From positions 161,464,747-161,528,746 of the forward strand of contig NC_039363.1 in NCBI RefSeq assembly GCF_003573695.1: a DNA stretch of 64,000 nucleotides, written 5' to 3'. Origin of the DNA: Papaver somniferum (taxonomy: Eukaryota; Streptophyta; Magnoliopsida; Ranunculales; Papaveraceae). A program made the position numbers and the translations under genes. Positions 1-11,384 of the stretch are shown here, in pieces (the first letter of the stretch is position 1; every line of letters begins with the position of its first letter). The notes below the pieces were generated by a model that saw only the letters and a list, made by a program, of their open reading frames with translations, was not told where the DNA came from and searched no databases.

Positions 1-725
1 ATTCGTCTGGTTAAATAGAATTTTCGGGAATAGGCATAACTAGCAAATAATTTTACATAACTGTCCTTTGACCATATATACGGCTCAGGTCGGATGGTGT
101 ACGTTCAGTTGTTGCGGGCAGGGGTGTAAAATGAGAAGGCTTGTATGTACTCTATATGGAAAGAAATCGACTGTTGTAATGAAAAAGTAGTGGTGGAGCT
201 TGCAGGCGAAAAGCTAGTTTTTCTCATATGTATATCAACATTAATAGTCATCATTTCACTGGTTTGGTTGTTTTTTTCAGAACGAGGAAGCACGTCTGCT
301 TTGATACGTGGTCCTGTTTTATTCCTTCCTCTTTGCAAATAATGCGCCAGCTAGTACTAGTAAATGATTTTGATTCTTACTTTTAAGGTAAAACAGAAAC
401 AACATAATTTAGATGTAACAATGCTTAATCCATCAACAGGAGTATTTTCGATTTCTTAGTACACCTGATGATCATAGGCTTAAAAATAGCAGAGAGCCTC
501 GTCACCATGATCCATTTCCAATCGATTGGTTATGGATTGTAGGCTGCGAGACCAATTTGCTTTCGTTTTTTAAGAGAATTTTTGATTTCTTCTTCTGTTT
601 TCTTGAAACAGCAATTAAAATTAAACTTTATTCATCTTTTTGCGACTTTCTCATTATTCACAATTAATCGAGAAATCAGAAGAAAAAAAAAATTAAACAT
701 CAACCAAGAACTCAACACTTGATCA
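1..725. other. AT-rich flanking DNA, no gene seen
   Basis: I see only short chance reading frames here and no recognisable protein, RNA gene or transposon end. It lies downstream of the minus-strand gene ending at 726 and may hold its terminator, but no clear signal can be assigned. Confidence 0.5.
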
Positions 726-1088
726 CTAACGGTTGGCCTTCAAATTCCGATGCTGAATCTGTTTTCCGGATTTGTTGTTTGGTTTATCTTCAATTGTATA
801 TCGATCGGAAAAAGACGACGATGTGGTGAAACGGATCTTTCTACCATTTGATGAAGTGCAGCAGCAAGAAGATAATCGCATCACAAATCTAGCAATTCCA
901 CATCCAATTATACAAGGTATTTTGATTAAACAGCAGAAACACGGACAACACACGCCTAAGACGCAAGCACTAGTCGCGCATTCTATTACTCTTTCTCTTT
1001 TGCGATCCTTTTCAATTTGACGAGCCACTGAAGGAGTTGTCGAAGAAGAAGAAGCCGAAGATGAAGACGGAGTAGCTTCGGTTTCCAT
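726..1088 (-). CDS. small cysteine-rich protein of unknown function
   Basis: A 120-residue frame opens with a serine-rich stretch (about residues 5-20) followed by a basic segment rich in K, R and E. The core (about residues 38-77) is rich in Cys with CxxCC-type clusters (CCPCFCC, then SSCCC) and hydrophobic residues, so it could be membrane-associated or palmitoylated. The tail is basic and polar. The layout resembles short uncharacterised plant proteins with a Cys-rich hydrophobic centre, but I cannot name the family with confidence. It is uninterrupted and single-exon, and it lies outside the nested transposons, so it is the best candidate for an ordinary host gene in the window. The ATG at 1088 is chosen because the Ser-rich start follows it directly; transcription would run leftwards. 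No function is claimed. Confidence 0.55.
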   Translation of the reverse strand: METEATPSSSSASSSSTTPSVARQIEKDRKRERVIECATSACVLGVCCPCFCCLIKIPCIIGCGIARFVMRLSSCCCTSSNGRKIRFTTSSSFSDRYTIEDKPNNKSGKQIQHRNLKANR

Positions 1089-1494
1089 TTTGAAAATGTT
1101 TTTTTTTTCCTATTCTTGAACTGATATATGTGGTTGTCCTTTTCTTCTCGTGAATATATGGTTGAGTTAAACGCAAATATTATTTTGTTTTCTGGCAAAT
1201 AAAAAACAGATTAAGAATATCGTTAGGAAGCTAGTCCTTTTCGTGATTAAGCAGAACAAAGAGTTTTAGAAGTTCTGTTTTTTCATTTTTATAACAAGTC
1301 TAATGGTATGGAATTTTGCCAAACAAAAGTCATGCCCCACGTAGGGCCTTTGGTGTGAATGAATGGAGAAGCATTGAAGAGAAATTCTTGAGTGAGAAGT
1401 ATTGAAGGAACCGTTTTCCGGGGACTACTCAACTTTGTGATAGGAATGTCTATCCTATATTTATAAGGGGTGTTCTAAAGTGTGGAAATGACTA
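1089..1494. other. upstream region of the Cys-rich gene, nothing specific seen
   Basis: This AT-rich stretch would contain the promoter of the minus-strand gene that starts at 1088. I see no convincing TATA box at a fixed distance and no repeat or transposon end. Confidence 0.35.
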
Positions 1495-1612
1495 ACCTAT
1501 CCTTCACCTATATATAATCACCTCCTCCCATCACCCTCACCTATATATATAACCACCTCCTCCCATCACCACCGCCGGTCACCACCACCAATCACCACCG
1601 CCACCTTTATAT
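1495..1612. repeat. short tandem repeat and CCATCACCACC-type microsatellite
   Basis: A unit of about 45 bases (CACCTATATATA-AxCACCTCCTCCCATCACC) occurs twice in a row and then decays into a CACC-rich microsatellite. It has no coding potential. Confidence 0.7.
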
Positions 1613-1740
1613 ATAACTTAATTTAAATCATTAACAAAACAAAATCAAAATTATAACAAACCGATTACTTTTCATTCGTTTCCATTGAAAAAATGAGAAG
1701 TAATCATCAAAATGAGTTGAAAATGGAAGTTACAGAGAGA

Positions 1741-2170
1741 AGTTCGGCTAGGAATTATGTGAAAATTTTTGTCGAACTAGCCGAACTCAACTTTAATGGA
1801 GGTTTTTGTTTTCAGCGAAAAATTCGGTTACGTCGAAAAAAAATGTCCAAGCTGAACTTATTATTCGGTTACATCGCAAAAAGTTCGGTTACGCCGCAAA
1901 AAAGTTCGGTTGCATTGCAATTTTTTTCTCCTAACCGAACTTTTCTCTGAAAAACCTGCATATTGAGTTCGGTTACTTCGTAATTTTTTTTCCTAGACGA
2001 ACTCCTAGTTCGGTTACGTCGCAATTTTCTTCTCCTAACCAAACTTTTCTCTGAAAGAAAAAACTCCATTAAAGCTGAGTTCGGCTACCTGTGTTTTCAG
2101 AAATACTAGCCGAACTACACATGCAGATGAGTTCGGCTACCTGTTCTTCAGATTTCGTAGCCGAACTTTT
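1741..2170. repeat. cluster of inverted repeats and GTTCGGTTAC units
   Basis: Three stem-loop candidates share almost the same arm, AGTTCGGCTA(C/G). Their arms are 1741-1751 with 1777-1787, 2078-2087 with 2107-2116, and 2130-2140 with 2157-2167. Between the first and second hairpin (about 1825-2025), a related word GTTCGGTTACGTCGCAA recurs about six times with small changes. The arms are exact. No reading frame explains the pattern, so it may be a MITE-like or satellite-like unit. Confidence 0.7.
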
Positions 2171-2747
2171 TTAACCAAACCGAAATCAATTTGTAAATTG
2201 TTCATTTTTAGGAATGCTTTGGCCAATTCAAGCACCATTAACTAAATTTTAAGTATCCGTGAGTACCCAAAACATCATACTCTTGTTGTGGCTCTTAAAG
2301 AAAAAGATCTTAACTTTTTTTCTTCCAAAATCCTCATCTTCATTATCATCTTCATCTTCTTCTTCTCCCTCTCAATAATTCTTTTTTTGAAAAAAAAATA
2401 ACTTATTAATTTAATCTCACTAATCATTAATTAACTCACTAATCATCACACTAATTTAATTACCAAGGGCAAGTTTGGTATTAAAAAAAACTTAGATAAT
2501 GGGTGACTCATTATTACTTCTAATATCCACCCAAAAAAATGGAGAGTAGTCCCCCACCATTTTTTAGTAGTACTCCAAAAAATGGTTCTATTGAAGAGCA
2601 TTCTTAGTACTAAGGAGAGGTTAGTGGTTTGACATCTCATTTGATTTGTTGGGTACCTAATTTGGGGCATTGTCCGGCCCGAACACTATAGGAACCGGAA
2701 CCAGGGCTGGGTTCTAAAGGTCTTCGCACTGAAACTAGTGAAATCAG
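2171..2747. other. AT-rich spacer left of the MULE
   Basis: There is a CTTCATC-type low-complexity stretch near 2330-2370 and otherwise AT-rich sequence. I see no gene. It is the original flank into which the MULE at 2757 inserted. Confidence 0.4.
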
Positions 2748-2756
2748 AAACGAAAA
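2748..2756. repeat. 9-bp target-site duplication, left copy (MULE)
   Basis: AAACGAAAA here is repeated exactly at 33626-33634. A 9-bp duplication is the hallmark of Mutator-superfamily insertion. It sits directly outside the matching element ends. Confidence 0.85.
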
Positions 2757-2782
2757 GTAGAAATTGACGTTTAGTCCCAAAG
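2757..2782 (+). repeat. left terminal inverted repeat of the MULE
   Basis: The end starts with G and has TTTAGTCC(C)AAA from base 14, matching the opposite end read from 33625 inward. Related words (TCTAGTCCA, CTTTAATCC) recur to about 2890, forming a subterminal array that is also visible at the right end. Confidence 0.75.
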
Positions 2783-3712
2783 TTAGTGGGCTTTGGACGC
2801 TCTAGTCCATCCACCCAAAGCCCAGGACGCTTTAATCCAAAAATGTCCCGTGTTTTACAGTCTTGTCCAAATGTTGACGAGTCAGTCCAAATATGTACCG
2901 TTCCAGCGATTTCCGATTTTTTTTAATACCAGAATTGACCTTCCAGAGATTCTTTATATAAACAGTGTATTTTGAATTGTTTTCTTTTTGAATCTGAGAT
3001 TGAGATCGAGATAGAGAGAGAGCGATACAGAGAGAAAGCGATGAATCTGATTTCAATCGTTTCTCCAGTAGAAATCATCTTCAGGTTAGTTTGAAAGTGT
3101 TCTGAAATCGTTATTTTTGATCTCAGATTTGGATTCACGGCAGATTTGGATTCGAGATAGAGAGAGAGCGATTCGGAGGTGATTTAACAGATTCATAGAG
3201 GTTAGGTTGGATTTGATTGTTTATGCAGCAGAATTCAACTTCAGGTTAGTTTTCTTTTGGTTGTACGATCTGTTACATCTAATTTTTAGGTTTGTTTCTG
3301 ATTTTTAGTTTTTCTGAGTTTATGAGTTGATGATATGAATTCGATCTGTTACATCTTATTGTTTGTATGCTCTTGATTTGATATCTGTTATATATTAGCT
3401 TTTGATTCTCGTGAAACGATTTTTGTTTATTGTTGTTTGATGATGATTTTAGTTTTATGATGCATGATATGAAATCGAAGTAATATTAGATCGTAGGCTT
3501 CTGATTTATTCAATTATGTTGTTCCAGTAAGATTCTGAAGCTTAATCGATGGAGTATTTGATTTAGGTTTACTGTTATTTGATGTTTTGACTTCGATTAA
3601 ATGTGTACTTTCCTGTACACTATTTACTTTTAGGTTATTCAAATATGAAATTGTGATTTGAAGCTTCAAATGTTTATTATCATTTATTTTGTAATATGTA
3701 GGGATATCAAAT
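2783..3712 (+). promoter_or_regulatory. MULE 5' region and leader of the transposase gene
   Basis: Subterminal TTTAGTCC-like words are followed by GA-rich leader sequence with two related copies (about 2990-3080 and 3130-3250), each ending in a CTTCAGGTTAGT splice-donor-like site. A long intron-like AT-rich stretch then reaches the transposase start, preceded by an acceptor-like TGTAG near 3700. This looks like a 5'UTR with one or more introns. That is inference; no core promoter element is certain. Confidence 0.45.
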
Positions 3713-6361
3713 ATGTCTGAGAAGATTATTCATGCTGTTTTGAATCATGGTGTGCACTCTGCTTCTTTTCCTATTAATACTTCGACAACCGTAGATGATT
3801 TGAAGCATTTTGCATGCGAGCATTGGAGGTCTTTGTCTCCTGGGAGTATATGTTTCAGCTATAAGGATAATGATCAATTAGTTTTTGTACAAGGTGATAT
3901 ACAACTGCAAGGTTTGATTGCTCTTGTTATCCTTATTAAGAATAAAGATTTTTATTTGAATGTTGACGTGATTCGGAATCATACGTCTCGTTCTAATTCT
4001 GGTTGTAGCACTAGTTATGGTTCTAGTACTGCAAATTCTTGTGTAACTGATAGTCCTAAGATGGTAAGGGCGGTAGATCATGATGCAGACCAGGCCAAGC
4101 CTCTGATTTGTAATGAATGGATTTATGTTTTTGACAAAGTTGATAGAGAATTTATGGGCGGTGTTAAAGCTGTTAGACTTGATGTTGATAAGTACAAGAT
4201 GTCTACTGGTCACAAGATTATTATTATTAAAAATGACAAGACTCGTTTTACTGCAAAGTGCCAAGAAAATAATTTTGGTTGGAGGATTCACTTTGGGCCT
4301 GTCAATGGTGACATTTCTCGGTTCGTGCTGAAAGATTCTAATGTTACTCACAGGTTAGTGGTGTTCATATTAGTCCACATTACGAATTCTTGTTTTTAGG
4401 CTTTTATATATAGACTTGTTATAGGTGTATATTGTGGTACAAATTTCTTGTTGTAGGCTTTTTAAGTGGCACATTCTGTAGATTACATATTCTTGGTGTA
4501 AATTACATGTTTCTTACTTGGTCTGTGTTTTCTTTTTGCATATCTGATGTTGGTTTTGAGATATTATTAGTTGTACATTGTGGTGCACATTACTTATTCC
4601 AGATTTTTTTTTTGTAGTTGTGGTGTTGGTTTGAGGTTGAAGAGTCTTGCGGTGACAACCAAGTTAGTCAAGCATTTGATCGCTGACAATATACATGAGG
4701 ATCATAGTCTAAAACCCAAACAGATCATATCACTTTTTAAGAAGACTTATGGGTCCAATATTAAGTATCACCATGCCCGTAGAGGGAAATGGGCGTATTT
4801 GAAGAACAGTTTGGCGATGACGAGAAGTCGTATAGCGATTTAACCTGGTATGTCAAAGCAATTGAAGAAACTAATCCTGATAGCTATGTGAATTTTGAAG
4901 TTGATCATGGAACCATAAGATTTCAGAGAATCTTCATTTGTTTCGGTGCTTGCAAGCATAGCTATAGGCATCTCAGGCCCATGATTTACTTGGACGCTAC
5001 ATTTCTTACTGGTAGATCCAGGGGTACTTTGATGGATGCAACATGTATCAATTGAAACAATGGTTTTTACCCATTTTCTTTTGCTCTTGTTTCTTCTGAA
5101 AACAAAGATAATTGGTTTTGGTTTCTGGATAATCTTAAATAAGTTATCGATGGTCGTCAATTTGTTTTCCTTAGTGATCATGGAGAAGGACTTTTGCAGT
5201 GCATTCTAAAAGTATTTCCTAATTCATATCACAGCTATTGATTTTACCACATCAAGTGCAATCTCCCTATTGGATCAGGTGATGCGAATTCGAAGGTTTT
5301 TATTGATTTGTTTTACAAAGCTGCTTACTCTTACACATCAGCTAACTTTGAAGAAGCTTTGCGTGGCATGCATGTAATTGGATGTGGACATGTTGCTAAC
5401 TATATCATGACTATTCCAAAGGAGAAATGGGAAAATGCATTTTTCCTTGTGTGCAGATATAATGCTCACTCTTCAACTCTTTCCGAGTCGTTCAACAACT
5501 GGATTCTTGATTTCAAAAAGTTGCCTGATTTTTCTCTTCTCGATGCGATACGGTGAGTTTTATGTTTAGTGTTTCATTCATTTATTTTTCTCTGATGTGT
5601 ACATCTTCCCATGTACACATGTTTATCTGTCTACATTGTTGCACAATGGATTTGCTTGATCTGTAGATACTTGTACACGTATTTTATCTGTGATTACGCA
5701 ACTGTGTGTACATTGTTGTACACAGGATTTCCTTAATGTTTACATTGTTGTACACATGTTTTATCTGTATTCCTTCTAGATCATGTTTTGATTTTATGTT
5801 TTGTGTTTTTATAATGTTAGTTTGAAGGTTATGAAGATGAATTCTACGAGATGGGTAGAAGGTCTAGAAACTTTCAACACTAGGCTCACTTCCACATTTG
5901 AGGTTTCACTAAAGGAAAACATCGACATTGGTCATACTTGGATTGTTACTGAGTCCATGGAAAGATCGTATGAAGTCGCATCTCCCCGGTATCATTATGT
6001 AGATCTATTGCAGCAAACTTGTACATGTCACAGGTGGCGAGTTAATGGTTTTCTTTGTGCACATGCTTGTGATTCCATTCAAGCTACGAGGGAGAACATA
6101 TATTCATTTGTTGAGCCATACTTCACCACTGAAGGGTACAACGGGACATACCAGGAGATCATCTTTCTAATCCCCAATTATGACAAGCCGCGGGCTTATG
6201 ATCCTAGTGATAAGGTTATTTTTCCTATTCTTGTTCCTCCACCTGGTAGACGAAGAACACAACATATGAAGAATGCTTGGGAGAAGCAAAATAGGCCTAT
6301 GATGTATACAAAGTGCTTCACCCTTGGTCACCACAACAGAGCTACCCGCCCCATGCTTTGA
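3713..6361 (+). pseudogene. mudrA-like MULE transposase, broken
   Basis: The first exon (3713 to about 4352) gives an N-terminal PB1/MuDR-like region and ends at a CACAG/GTTAGT donor. The second exon (from about 4617) contains the MuDR DNA-binding region, with CG.G near its start and a RRGK motif, followed by the MULE transposase core. YLDATFLTG carries the first catalytic Asp near 4990, and FLSDHGEGL the second near 5170. The core ends at a donor near 5552. The third exon (about 5815-6361) has a SWIM zinc finger (CTCHRW...CAHA) and a decayed CCHC knuckle in which outer Cys residues are lost. There is a frame change near 4790 and in-frame stops near 5053, 5141 and 5237, so the protein cannot be made in one piece. 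Introns carry GTGTACA/TGTACAC motifs. It would normally bind the element ends in the nucleus and catalyse excision and insertion. Confidence 0.9.
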
Positions 6362-7016
6362 TGATTTTTTCTATGTTTGATTTGTTCAAAAGATTCTATG
6401 TATTTAGTTTTTAATTTTGGTAATGTCTTTTTGAATTTTCTTTGGTGTGGATAATTAGTGCCAAGACATGTGTACCATTGTGTACACCTTCCTGTGCACT
6501 TCAGTTTTCTTACCTGTCTTTTTACCTGGGTACCATTATGTACACCTTTTTGTACAATGGATGCTACTAGTCTATTTTGTTTAGTAATATTTTATGTTTT
6601 CAGTTATGTATATTGCTACTAGTTTTATTTTGCTAATGCATGTTCAATTTTATGTTTTCAGTTTTGCAGGCCTGGATAAATCTGTCAGTACATGTGTACC
6701 ATTATGTACACCTTCCTGTACCATTACTGTGATAAATTTTTGCTCTGTCAGTAACATTGCACAATCATGTACACCTTAATATTTTACTAAACTGTAATAT
6801 ACACCTTAGTACCGACAAAAGTATACTTTCAACACATCAAAATTGAAACTAATAAAAAGATTAATTCAAGGTTTTTATAGTAGTCATAAGTCTTAAATTG
6901 AAACTAATAAAAAGATTAATTCAAGGTCTTTATAGTATTGAAAACTGAAAGTTGAAAAGTTGTTTGAAGATAAAAAACGTTTAGAAGCAATTCAGAAAGT
7001 GATCTTGTATAATGAA
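6362..7016. other. convergent spacer between the transposase and Ulp1-like genes
   Basis: No gene is seen. The stretch 6450-6800 is rich in paired GTGTACC/TGTACACC words and includes a 45-bp near-duplicate (AATTGAAACTAATAAAAAGATTAATTCAAGG at about 6840 and 6895). It should hold the 3' ends of both genes. Confidence 0.5.
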
Positions 7017-7605
7017 GCTTAAAAACTCCTCTTCCTCTTCAATGGTTTCATTTCCATACTCAGGCGCCACTCCTTGTGTTGTTCATCCTTTGCTATATTC
7101 CACACCTTTTCATACACTCCAAATTTTTTTCAGCATCTTGGCCACCAATTTTTCTCTCATTTCCTGACAAATGTCTTCGGCCCTATGTTGATCTCTTTCG
7201 ATACTCTTTGTCTTCTTCACACTTCGTTTCATAAAGTAACAAGTGTATAGGAGGCAGTCTGGATTGATTTTGTGCAGGGCATTACATGATGTTTATTTCG
7301 TGCGGTTCTATAGGTGCATCACCCTTTAACGCTCTCTTCTTGTTGAGTTCCAATTGCACCATATTTGCTAGTTGTTGTGCATCATCTTTATAGTCCTCAT
7401 TTGAGTGCAATGAGTTGTACCATTTCCACTCAAGCGCTTCGAAATCAAACTTCAAAAGCGACCAGTGAACTCCTACTGCCATTTGTTGTGTAGAGTGATT
7501 GACGGGGATTACAAGAACTTCCAGATTGTCAGGCATGTCCCGTATGAAATCAACCACAAGCTTTTGTACAGTGCCGATGATATTGATCTTCACATAGTAC
7601 TGCAA
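7017..7605 (-). pseudogene. Ulp1 domain, catalytic half
   Basis: The frame 7605-7282 contains VLVIPVN followed by VGVHWSLLKFD, whose His-Trp is the catalytic-His motif of Ulp1/C48 peptidases. The expected Asp in the following YDSL-type motif reads YNSL, so the acid is replaced by Asn. After a stop at 7282, a shifted frame reads PDCLLYTCYFMK near 7250, matching the family's (Q)xDCGxYxxxxM nucleophile-Cys motif. A second frame change near 7110 is needed to reach the likely C-terminus at about 7017, a Lys/Arg-rich tail. His and Cys are therefore recognisable, but the triad and reading frame are broken. Confidence 0.8.
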
Positions 7606-7861
7606 TCAATAATTTGTTGGAAAATAAAATGAATTAGGTACACCTAAATCAGACCATAAAACTAACAAGCATGTACACTACTACATATCAAACAGATGGA
7701 TGATATAGATGTATCCATGACATATGATACAGGTGTACAACTATGTACACACCTAAATAAATCTAACAATCAAGCATCCATACAAACAGTCAACAGAGCA
7801 CGTGTCAATCATATATCATACTGGTGTATATCTATGTCCACACCTAAAGAAATATACAAAC
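7606..7861 (-). other. intron of the Ulp1-like gene with TGTACAC motifs
   Basis: Noncoding on both strands. It contains several paired words, the clearest being an inverted repeat AGGTGTACAactaTGTACACACCT at 7730-7753. The CACTA-like element inserted at 7865 lies in the same intron. Confidence 0.6.
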
Positions 7862-8449
7862 AAACACTACACCAAATTTAATGTTTAGCAACAGCTTAGA
7901 TCTGTTGCTGACTAATTTTATATCTATTCTTCTGCTAATTTTAGAGTCATTCCGGGATATATTTTAGTAGAACAGGATATAGTTGTTCTGGTTCAGATTT
8001 AGAACATATTTTCGCCGTTGCTAATATTTCGCAACAAAAAAAAGGTCAAGTCTTCATTAACTTAGTCAAAACTGATTACCCCTAGTTCCCAGCAATACCC
8101 CAGTTCCCTGCAATACCCTGATTCATTTTATATCCAGCAATTGAATATGATAGTTCTCATACTCTATACTCACACATACATTCCCACAGGTTTAAACCTC
8201 AAAAAGACATTCTACAATGAAAGGGAACCAAACACAATAAAAAGCAGGGAATTCATCACATCAAAGACATGTTACAGGTTGCATTAAGAAAATCAAGTGT
8301 CAAATTGTACAACTGAAAGATTGCATATGCAAATATGTTCTTGTTTCTTACATTGTGCTGGTGCTACTATGTTTGTTTTAGCTTCTAAGGATTGCATATA
8401 GAAACAGAATGTTACAATCTCTTACAGTGATCAGTAATCAGAATGCAGC

Positions 8450-10060
8450 AAATCATTGTGGCTTTGAGAGGATGATCAAGATGCCGAATTCTCGTCTAGT
8501 AAATACGACCAAGATGATGAAGAACCTGTCACAGATACATATAGTTAGAGATAACAAACAAAAAAAGTAATAGTACTTCAGAATTCAGGGTATATATTCT
8601 ACTATTAATGATTTGCTTATACCTGAAAGATACTAGAGACTCGAGCAAGTGCTGGGATTTCTGATGAGTTTTCGCTATACCATGATCAAAATGAACCAGT
8701 CATAACACTATGAGGTTGCACAGTAGTGGCTTTGGATTCACCATAAGCAGCTTTAGGGTGAAGCTCAGTAGTTGAGCTAGTCTGTTTCCAGAACTGAATT
8801 GATAATCCAAGCTATATAACAGACCTTGTTCCAAAGAGCAAGGAAAGCTTTAAAATATCAGGTATACTTCAAGAAGATATGCATCATATAATCAGAAGGA
8901 AAAAATGCTGAGCATTAACTCTGTTAATAGATATACATCTTGCACCCAATAAATGTTTTACAACACCTACAAACACATATATTTCCATTAACACCTTAAA
9001 TAAAATACCCACAAAGAAGTTGGCCAGCTAAGGGGGTCTCAATCTAACATAGCAGAATATAATCATAAATTACCAATAGTCAATATTTTCTAAACTCCTG
9101 TATCACATTGAGTGCACAACCTACGAAAATTCATGAGCAGTCTCACAACAAGTGCAGAACCAACCAAAAATTCATCAGATAAAGACCCACTATAAAGGCA
9201 AATAAAACACCTCCCTGGAGTGGAACAACATGAGCCAATTATTACCGGAGAAAACCGAAAGTGCAAACAAAATGAAACAAGAAGGACTTCAGATGCGCTT
9301 CACTGAAATAACCTGGCCTGATTACTAAATTTGAAATTTGAAACGGTAAACAATAGTAACTAGACTTTTTCTTTAAACTGGAATAATTTAACAAGCGCAG
9401 TCCAGCTTACCCACCAAAATTCCAAGGTTAACAAAGGAACCATCATCAACAAGGGGCTCATGATATTTTGGTTTGCATCTGCTGGTGGATATGTACAAGG
9501 AACTCAACTTAAAAGAGGATACCATGACTATTGTCTTCAATCATGTATGACAAGAATAACATCCTTGCATCAAAAAGGAAAAGCAATTAAACAATTGAAT
9601 TGAACATGACTAACAAAAGACTAAAGAATCAGCTAAAACAGCCACTAATAAATATCAAATTAATTAAAGAAAATAGCTAACCTGCAAGACGCTGCTTTGA
9701 TGCTATTCAGAAGAACAAGGTAGCCCATCTGGAGTGAATTGCCATTCAGATCTCTCAAACACATTCTTGAAAAAGGAATCTAAATATTAAGTGACATAAA
9801 AAATTAAGACGAGCAAAGTTTTCATCCATGGAAAAGGAAACACAGGCTGCATTAAATATGTCACAATAACCTACCTCTCTAGCAAAAGTAGTACCAAAAC
9901 CTAATAATATGAATGATGTGTAACCAAGGAAAGAAGGGTACCCGGCCCGCATTTTCTTCTTTATAGGAACATTGCAGATGAAAAGCACTATATTTCTATC
10001 TTGCAGTAGTCCACCTAAAGCACAAATATGGATGTCATCCCCCTGAGAAATCACAAAAAA
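8450..10060 (-). other. captured exon-like sequence of unknown origin
   Basis: Several minus-strand stretches bounded by plausible AG/GT sites look like exons. One is near 10040-9880 (GYPSFLGYTSFILLGFGTTF), one near 9770-9690 (FTPDGLPCSSE), one near 8690-8625, and one ends near 8456 (SSSSWSYLLDEN). I do not recognise the source gene or genes. They lie inside the CACTA-like element downstream of the P450-reductase fragment, so they may derive from a third captured gene or from noncoding filler. Confidence 0.35.
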
Positions 10061-10332
10061 AACTTAAGTCAAATCTCACAGATTATATCAACACCTCAAA
10101 TAAAACAAAAAGCAATAAACCTAGATGATTAGTACAGATCTTGAATGGCTTAGACTGTCTCAGAGGTGATGACAAAACCCCCTAATCTCTCTGCTTCACT
10201 AGGTACAGATGCATGAGCAGACAGAGCAATCAGAGAAGCCTAAAATTTCCATCAGAAAAGATCGGTATTACAGTTTACAAATTACAGAGATAAATATAGT
10301 ACAAAAAATTAATATTAGCCGGACCACCCATC

Positions 10333-10566
10333 ACCTTTCTAGGAGGATTCAAAAGATCATCATAGCGTGCTAGGGCGGATTGTAAGGTGCAAGGACCTGG
10401 GAAAGGAGGTGGTAATGAGCTTCCCCCCTTCGGTGAACCATCTTCTTTATCTGTGTGAATTGAGAACAACAAATCTAGGGGTTGACCCAACAGCTTCCCT
10501 GCTTCGTCGACAGTTTCATCGCAGTTCTCAGCATAAACACCACCATGATCTCCAGTCTCATATCTG
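10333..10566 (-). pseudogene. captured fragment of NADPH-cytochrome P450 reductase
   Basis: About 78 residues match the plant reductase very closely: YETGDHxGVYAENC, then [20 protein letters not shown], then [12 protein letters not shown] and LNPPRK. These lie in the connecting/FAD-binding part of an enzyme normally about 700 residues long. The fragment starts right after a CAG acceptor-like site (cttctcag), so it looks like a single captured exon with some flanking intron. The FMN, NADPH and membrane-anchor parts are absent. It can therefore not act as a reductase; as a transcript it could only be chimeric or antisense-like. Confidence 0.9.
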
Positions 10567-10871
10567 AGAAGAAGAAACGAAAAAATCAAACACCATTTAT
10601 ATGAAATACAAGGGAAAAATGTGGTCATAGGATCTGTCGTTCAAAGTGTTTCATTTTCTTCATTCTGGCAATAGCATGACTAAGGCTATAAAAGAGTGGG
10701 ACAAGAGCTATGACGAAAAAGAAAAGTTATGGTAAAGATACTTATGCAAGAGAAGATCCCGGTATGGCAAACTCCCTACGTATACAAGATCTATCAGACT
10801 TGGGTTTGTGGAGCTCTCTTTGTTGAGCAACAGTGGCTCTGCAGTTAAGACAAAATGATAGCAGTGGTAAT

Positions 10872-10893
10872 TAACTGAAGCTACCCCAGACGC
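10872..10893 (-). pseudogene. captured start of RAD51 exon 2
   Basis: After a TTGAAG acceptor-like site the minus strand reads ASGVASV, the residues that follow the HGPFPVxQLQ segment in plant RAD51. The match fades within about 10 codons. It pairs in order with the exon-1 fragment at 11298-11384. Confidence 0.55.
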
Positions 10894-11297
10894 CTTCAAA
10901 AACAACACAATCAAAACAAACCCCCAATTAGTGTAACCTGAAAAACATTACTTTTTCAAGAAAATCCTCGAATTACTCAAAACCTAAAGAATCAGAAATA
11001 TGCATGCTTTCCTAAATATCCCCAAAATCAAAGAAGACCCTTTACTAAGAATCAAATCGAAACCCTGATATCAAATTGTTAACACAAAATTTTCATCAAA
11101 ACGTCCAAAATCTCGAAACGGAAGCACAAACCCAATGTTCAAAACATCAAGAAAATCCCTAAATTCGAGGATTGTAATTGAGAAACAAACTAAAACCCAT
11201 AACATAATGATAGTTAGTGATAATCTAAAAAAAGAACTTGATTGGAAAAGTATAGAAAATAAATCCAGGGTTTCAAGAGCAAATTGATGGAAATTAC

Positions 11298-11384
11298 CTG
11301 AAGCTGTTTAACAGGGAAAGGGCCATGAAGAATCTCTTCTTCTCCGATGTTCTCTACCATGTTCTTATTCTACTGCTGCTCCAT
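11298..11384 (-). pseudogene. captured RAD51 exon 1
   Basis: The minus strand reads MEQQ, an in-frame stop, then an acidic stretch and HGPFPVKQLQ before a GTAATT donor. This matches the N-terminus of plant RAD51, the strand-exchange recombinase, whose first exon ends at the same place. A GC-poor leader-like region lies upstream (11385-11520). The stop shows the fragment is not under selection for the original protein. Only the first two exons are recognisable; the ATPase core is absent. Confidence 0.8.

Noticed and set aside
145..342. Plus-strand frame with a hydrophobic segment near the left end
   Set aside because: It is short, overlapped by an antisense frame, and has no family signal or context, so it cannot be distinguished from chance.
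3878..4351. Minus-strand frame of 157 residues
   Set aside because: It is antisense to the transposase first exon and has no recognisable domain.
10708..10914. Minus-strand frame of 68 residues as a complete RAD51 exon 2
   Set aside because: Only the first 7-10 residues match RAD51. The rest has no convincing similarity, so only the short part is annotated.
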